A DNA stretch of 64,000 nucleotides from Helicobacter_D ganmani (GTDB lineage: Bacteria > Campylobacterota > Campylobacteria > Campylobacterales > Helicobacteraceae). The stretch lies in the NCBI RefSeq assembly GCF_965138225.1, contig NZ_CBCSAX010000003.1; one strand, 5' to 3'. The notes beneath the pieces are model-generated. The model did not search any database. It had not been told where the DNA came from and saw only the letters and a program-made list of their open reading frames with translations. The first letter of the stretch is position 1, and each line of letters starts with the position of its first letter. Made by a program: the position numbers and the translations under genes. Shown piece by piece: positions 61,126 through 64,000 of the stretch.

Positions 61126-61161
61126 AGATTGCCGCAATTCCTCGTGGAATCTTGCGGGGAC
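61126..61161. repeat. Palindromic intergenic repeat copy
   Basis: AGATTGCCGCAATTCC and GGAATCTTGCGGGGAC form an inverted pair around TCGT. It is the second copy in this gap, 35 bases after the first. The rest of 61053-61221 shows nothing more. Confidence 0.6.
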
Positions 61162-61221
61162 AGAGAAAAAGCAAATGTAAAACAGCCTAAATTAAAAAAT
61201 CTTGCGCACAAATGCGGATAA

Positions 61222-61581
61222 TCACCAAAGATACAAATCCCCCAAAACAAGCCCCCAAGTAAGAATCGCAAGTGAGATTGCGAAAAACACACCTGCCGAA
61301 GCGCAGTTTTTGGCTATTTTTGCCTTTGCGTGAAATTCTTGCGTGATTAAATCCACGCAGGATTCAATGGCAGAATTGAAGCATTCCGCAATAAGAATTA
61401 ACCACAAAACAGCAATCAAAAGAATGCGTTTTTCAAGCGGAATCTCTAAATAAAAAGCGACAAAAAGCAAAGGAATGATTATGAGGCACTCTAGTTTGAA
61501 AGCCGCTTCGTTTTTTAACATTGCCAAAACGCCGCATAAAGCGTATTTTGTATTTTTGAAAAAATGATATTTTGGTTTCAT
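61222..61581 (-). CDS. dgkA: Diacylglycerol kinase
   Basis: Small inner-membrane kinase that recycles diacylglycerol to phosphatidic acid. The 119 residues have three membrane spans and the catalytic block LAECFNSAIESCVDLITQEFHAKAKIAKNCASAGVF, matching DgkA (E-x-x-N-x-A-I-E and D-x-x-x-x-x-x-H). An EptA-type phosphoethanolamine transferase lies 1.6 kb on; that enzyme releases diacylglycerol when it modifies lipid A or flagellin, so the pair makes functional sense. Confidence 0.93.
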   Translation of the reverse strand: MKPKYHFFKNTKYALCGVLAMLKNEAAFKLECLIIIPLLFVAFYLEIPLEKRILLIAVLWLILIAECFNSAIESCVDLITQEFHAKAKIAKNCASAGVFFAISLAILTWGLVLGDLYLW

Positions 61582-61675
61582 TGCAACTTCTTATATTTCT
61601 TAGGATACGAAATATTACCATTTATTGAATGTCTTTCCCTCGTTTTCGCCAAAATTTTAGCTACAATTCCATCTT

Positions 61676-62098
61676 ATGAATCCAAAAATAAAAGATTTTA
61701 TCAAAAAATATCATTTGTTAAGTTTGAGTGTCGTTGAAGCAGATTCTGATACATTAGAGGTTTATAGCGCAAGTTGTTATTATGCCTTTGATGAAGCGAA
61801 TCTTAGCTTGCTTTTTAAGAGCGCGCAGGATTCTAAACATATTCAACTTTGCGCCTTAAACCCAAAAGTTGCTGTTATTATTGCAAAGGATTCTAAGAAT
61901 CTTGGCAGGATTCAAGGTTTGCAAATTAAGACGTTTTTTAAACGAGCGACATTACAGCAAAAGAATCTCTATTATGCGCGCTTTCCTTTTGCCAAACTCG
62001 GTAATGGTGAGATTTTTGCATTGGAGATTCTATGGGCAAAATACACAGATAATAAACTTTTGTTAAGTGAAAAATTAACATTTATGAGGAAAAAATGA
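61676..62098 (+). CDS. Pyridoxamine 5'-phosphate oxidase-like small protein
   Basis: A 140-residue split-barrel protein (LSLSVVEADSDTLEVYSASCYYAFDEANLSLLFKSAQDSKHIQLCALNPKVAVIIA, then GLQIKTFFKRA) resembling YhbP/PNPOx-like proteins. No pyridoxal-binding end is present. Flavin binding is inferred from the fold. It overlaps mnmA by four bases, so the two are translated together. Confidence 0.75.
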   Translation: MNPKIKDFIKKYHLLSLSVVEADSDTLEVYSASCYYAFDEANLSLLFKSAQDSKHIQLCALNPKVAVIIAKDSKNLGRIQGLQIKTFFKRATLQQKNLYYARFPFAKLGNGEIFALEILWAKYTDNKLLLSEKLTFMRKK

Positions 62099-63150
62099 AA
62101 AAAGTTTTGTTATTAATGAGTGGAGGAGTAGATTCTAGTTATTGCGCCTATTTGCTACAAAAGCAAGGTTATTTTGTATATGGTGTGTATTTGAAATTAC
62201 ACGATAAGGAGGCAAAGCACCAATACTATGAGGCAAATATCAAACGATGTGCGGAGGCTTTGGGCATTACTTATGCGATAATAGACGAGCGCGAACTTTT
62301 CAAAAAAAGTGTTTATGATTATTTTGTGGAATCCTATGCTAAGGGGCAAACGCCAAATCCTTGTGCTCTATGTAATCCTTTGGTGAAATTTGGAATTGCT
62401 TTTAGATTGGCGGAGCAATTAGGCTATGATTATGTTGCCACAGGACATTATGCGCAAGTCAAAGAGGGCAAAATTGCGCAAGGCATAGATACGACAAAAG
62501 ACCAAAGCTATTTTTTGTTTGGGCTCAAAAAAGAGTGGATTCCGCGCATTCTTTTTCCTTTGGGGGATAAAAGGAAGCAAGAGATTAAGCCCATTGCATT
62601 AAAGGAGCTTCCTTGGCTTGGGACTTTGGAGAGTTATAAGGATTCGCAAGAAATCTGTTTTGTAGAAAATACTTACATAGATATTTTGGAAAAACATTAT
62701 AATGTAGAATCTCCCGGAGTGGTGTTGGATACACAAGGTAAGGAGATTGGCACACATAAAGGCTATATGCAATACACGATTGGTAAGCGCAAGGGCTTTA
62801 CGATTAAGGGCGCATTGAATCCGCATTATGTGTTAAAGATTAATCCGCAGGAAAATACGATTGTTGCGGGTGAAAAGGACGAATTGGCGACTTATCAAGT
62901 GCGGGCAATTAATTTTTCTGTGCCAAAAGAAATGTTTGCAGAGCAACAAGCCCTAGAATGTGAAGTAAAGATTCGCTATAAAAGCCACAAGGTCAAGGCA
63001 AGAGTGCAATTAATTCAGGAGGATTCGGAAGGAAAAAAGCAAGAAATCTTGCTTGCAAATCTTCAAGAGCCAGCCTTTGGCGTAGCAAGCGGGCAGGCTT
63101 TGGTGCTTTATGAGGACGACAAAGTATTAGGAGGTGGCTTTATTGTTTAA
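62095..63150 (+). CDS. mnmA: tRNA-specific 2-thiouridylase MnmA
   Basis: Adds sulfur to U34 of Glu, Gln and Lys tRNAs, the tRNA-Glu(UUC) of this window among them. The 351 residues have the PP-loop LLMSGGVDSSYCAYLL, TPNPCALCNPLVKFG with the first active Cys, ATGHYAQV, DQSYFLFGL, and SQEICFVEN with the second Cys. The ATG overlaps the previous stop by four bases. Confidence 0.94.
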   Translation: MKKVLLLMSGGVDSSYCAYLLQKQGYFVYGVYLKLHDKEAKHQYYEANIKRCAEALGITYAIIDERELFKKSVYDYFVESYAKGQTPNPCALCNPLVKFGIAFRLAEQLGYDYVATGHYAQVKEGKIAQGIDTTKDQSYFLFGLKKEWIPRILFPLGDKRKQEIKPIALKELPWLGTLESYKDSQEICFVENTYIDILEKHYNVESPGVVLDTQGKEIGTHKGYMQYTIGKRKGFTIKGALNPHYVLKINPQENTIVAGEKDELATYQVRAINFSVPKEMFAEQQALECEVKIRYKSHKVKARVQLIQEDSEGKKQEILLANLQEPAFGVASGQALVLYEDDKVLGGGFIV

Positions 63151-63183
63151 ATCCGCCTTGCGATTCTTTGCTATCTCTGTAAT

Positions 63184-64000
63184 TTATTTTGGTTGCGCAA
63201 TTTCTCCTTTTAACTCTTTGTCATAATCTGCTTTTTGATTAAAGATTCTTATCTTTTTTGCATTAAATTCAGCCGAGAGTGGATTATTGGTTGCGTTATA
63301 GTCTTGGACTTGGATTTGTGCAACATCGCAGAGTAGATGAATCAAATCATCAATCACAAAAGGTTTGTCTTTAGCCGCTTGGATTTTTTGTGCAGTTTCT
63401 TTATGTTTTTGGATAAATTCTTCACTCATTAAAGCGAGAAATGGCACTTCGGCAGTGAATCTTGAAGTTACAAAATGCCCTAATTTGCCCTTGTATTCGT
63501 ATAAACTCTCTCCGTGGTCGCTAAGATAAAAAATAATAGAATCACTCTTTGCATAGATTTTAAAAATCTCATTCAAAATATAATCATTATACAAAACCGC
63601 ATTGGCATAAGTAGCGATGATTTCCTTTTGTTTCTTATCGGCAAAACTTGGATAATGAATATCGTTTGCATTAAACTTCGCAAATTCTTTGGGGTAACGT
63701 TTATCGTAGTTAAAATGTGTCCCCATTAAATGAATAATGTCTAGGCGAGATTCGGTAGGATTTTGCTCTAGTGCAGATTGAATAAAAGGCAAAAGGAATC
63801 CATCGTATGTAATTTGACTTTCTGCAATGCGGGAGCTTGTGATGAACTTGTTTAAGTTTGCTTTATAATCCGCAAGAGATGCGATAGAGGAAAAGGCATT
63901 GACTTCTGAGCCGACAACTTCTTGATTGGAAAAAACAGCAGTTTTGTATCCTGCAAGCGAAAAAAGATTGATAAGGTCTAAGGATTGATTCCATTGACTA
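63184..64000 (-). CDS. eptA: Phosphoethanolamine transferase, C-terminal part (5' end outside window)
   Basis: The frame is open on the minus strand from the stop at 63184 to the window edge, so the start is missing. The visible 271 residues are the sulfatase-like periplasmic domain of EptA-type enzymes that attach phosphoethanolamine to lipid A or other targets: SLAGYKTAVFSNQEVVG, DIIHLMGTHFNYDKRYPKEF and FYLSDHGESLYEYKG with metal-binding residues. In C. jejuni the related EptC modifies lipid A and flagellar rod protein; the target here is unknown. dgkA lies nearby. Confidence 0.88.
   Translation of the reverse strand, partial: SQWNQSLDLINLFSLAGYKTAVFSNQEVVGSEVNAFSSIASLADYKANLNKFITSSRIAESQITYDGFLLPFIQSALEQNPTESRLDIIHLMGTHFNYDKRYPKEFAKFNANDIHYPSFADKKQKEIIATYANAVLYNDYILNEIFKIYAKSDSIIFYLSDHGESLYEYKGKLGHFVTSRFTAEVPFLALMSEEFIQKHKETAQKIQAAKDKPFVIDDLIHLLCDVAQIQVQDYNATNNPLSAEFNAKKIRIFNQKADYDKELKGEIAQPK

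Noticed and set aside
63151..63183. Frame starting at 63792 as the full transferase
   Set aside because: The open frame continues unbroken to base 64000 and encodes further family sequence, so the apparent start is an internal TTG.
1..64000. Insertion sequences, prophage, rRNA operon, CRISPR-Cas
   Set aside because: No transposase, integrase, phage structural gene, rRNA sequence or spaced direct repeats were seen on either strand.

Overview
The window is a 64 kb piece of a low-GC chromosome from the Campylobacterota, most likely an enterohepatic-type Helicobacter or a close relative. This rests on gene-order blocks that I recall as typical of that group: ffh-rpsP-khpA-rimM-trmD-rplS, DHH-flhA/rpsO, tpiA-fabI, fliQ-murB, secG-frr-pyrE-RDD, cheY-prmA-ftsH-(psd-related)-pssA and dgkA near an EptA-type transferase. 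A bipartite CetB/CetA energy-taxis pair and a branched-chain amino acid transporter also fit. The exact species cannot be told from the sequence alone. No rRNA, transposase, phage module or CRISPR array is visible. There is one tRNA, tRNA-Glu(UUC), at 58.0 kb.

Layout. 0-5 kb: livFGMH-J transporter on the minus strand, preceded by the 3' end of an accessory gene (1-141). 5-8 kb: YceI-like protein and a large chemoreceptor. 8-11.8 kb: SRP and ribosome-maturation operon, closed by a clear terminator. 12-14 kb: cetB-cetA. 14-20 kb: FUSC-type membrane protein, tpiA, fabI, an unusual membrane protein carrying seven DnaJ-type zinc motifs, fliQ, murB and a PNPOx-like protein. 20.3-21.6 kb: accessory locus A. 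21.7-30.3 kb: glycosyltransferase, purN with an odd insertion, NrnB-like DHH protein, flhA, rpsO, Crp/Fnr regulator, MBL hydrolase and dGTPase-like gene. 30.4-31.9 kb: accessory locus B. 31.9-39.5 kb: tryptophan genes. trpE, trpGD, trpB and trpA are on the minus strand; trpCF is on the plus strand, behind a degraded accessory gene (locus D). 39.5-53.3 kb: MOSC protein, ThiE-like protein, atpB, pyrE, frr, secG, leuA, phospholipid genes, ftsH, prmA, cheY, hisA and hisH, and a PolB-like exonuclease. 53.3-58 kb: pdxJ, dnaB, EI24-like membrane protein, queH, tRNA-Glu. 58.2-61.1 kb: accessory locus C. 61.2-64 kb: dgkA, PNPOx-like protein, mnmA and a truncated phosphoethanolamine transferase.

Most of the window is housekeeping sequence: translation, amino acid and cofactor synthesis, envelope lipids, motility and taxis. 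The unexplained part is a set of accessory loci scattered singly among these operons. Loci A, B and C share one architecture: a gene for a Sec-exported protein (66, 140 or 398 residues), then at once or overlapping a gene for a larger, highly charged protein without a signal peptide. Two of these larger partners carry canonical EF-hand loops. In locus B the exported protein holds a near-perfect double-glycine leader (LNEEEMRQVVGG) after its Sec signal. Locus D and the first 141 bases are decayed members of a related or similarly placed family and share a nearly identical segment. CCGATAT elements resembling a sigma-28 -10 box precede loci A and C. I do not recognise these families. They are the best candidate here for an undescribed system, perhaps secreted peptides or adhesins with a partner that escorts or processes them.

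Other points of note are a phosphatidylserine-decarboxylase relative lacking catalytic residues, four tandem 15-nt units inside purN, a possible leuA leader peptide, and dispersed palindromic intergenic repeats.
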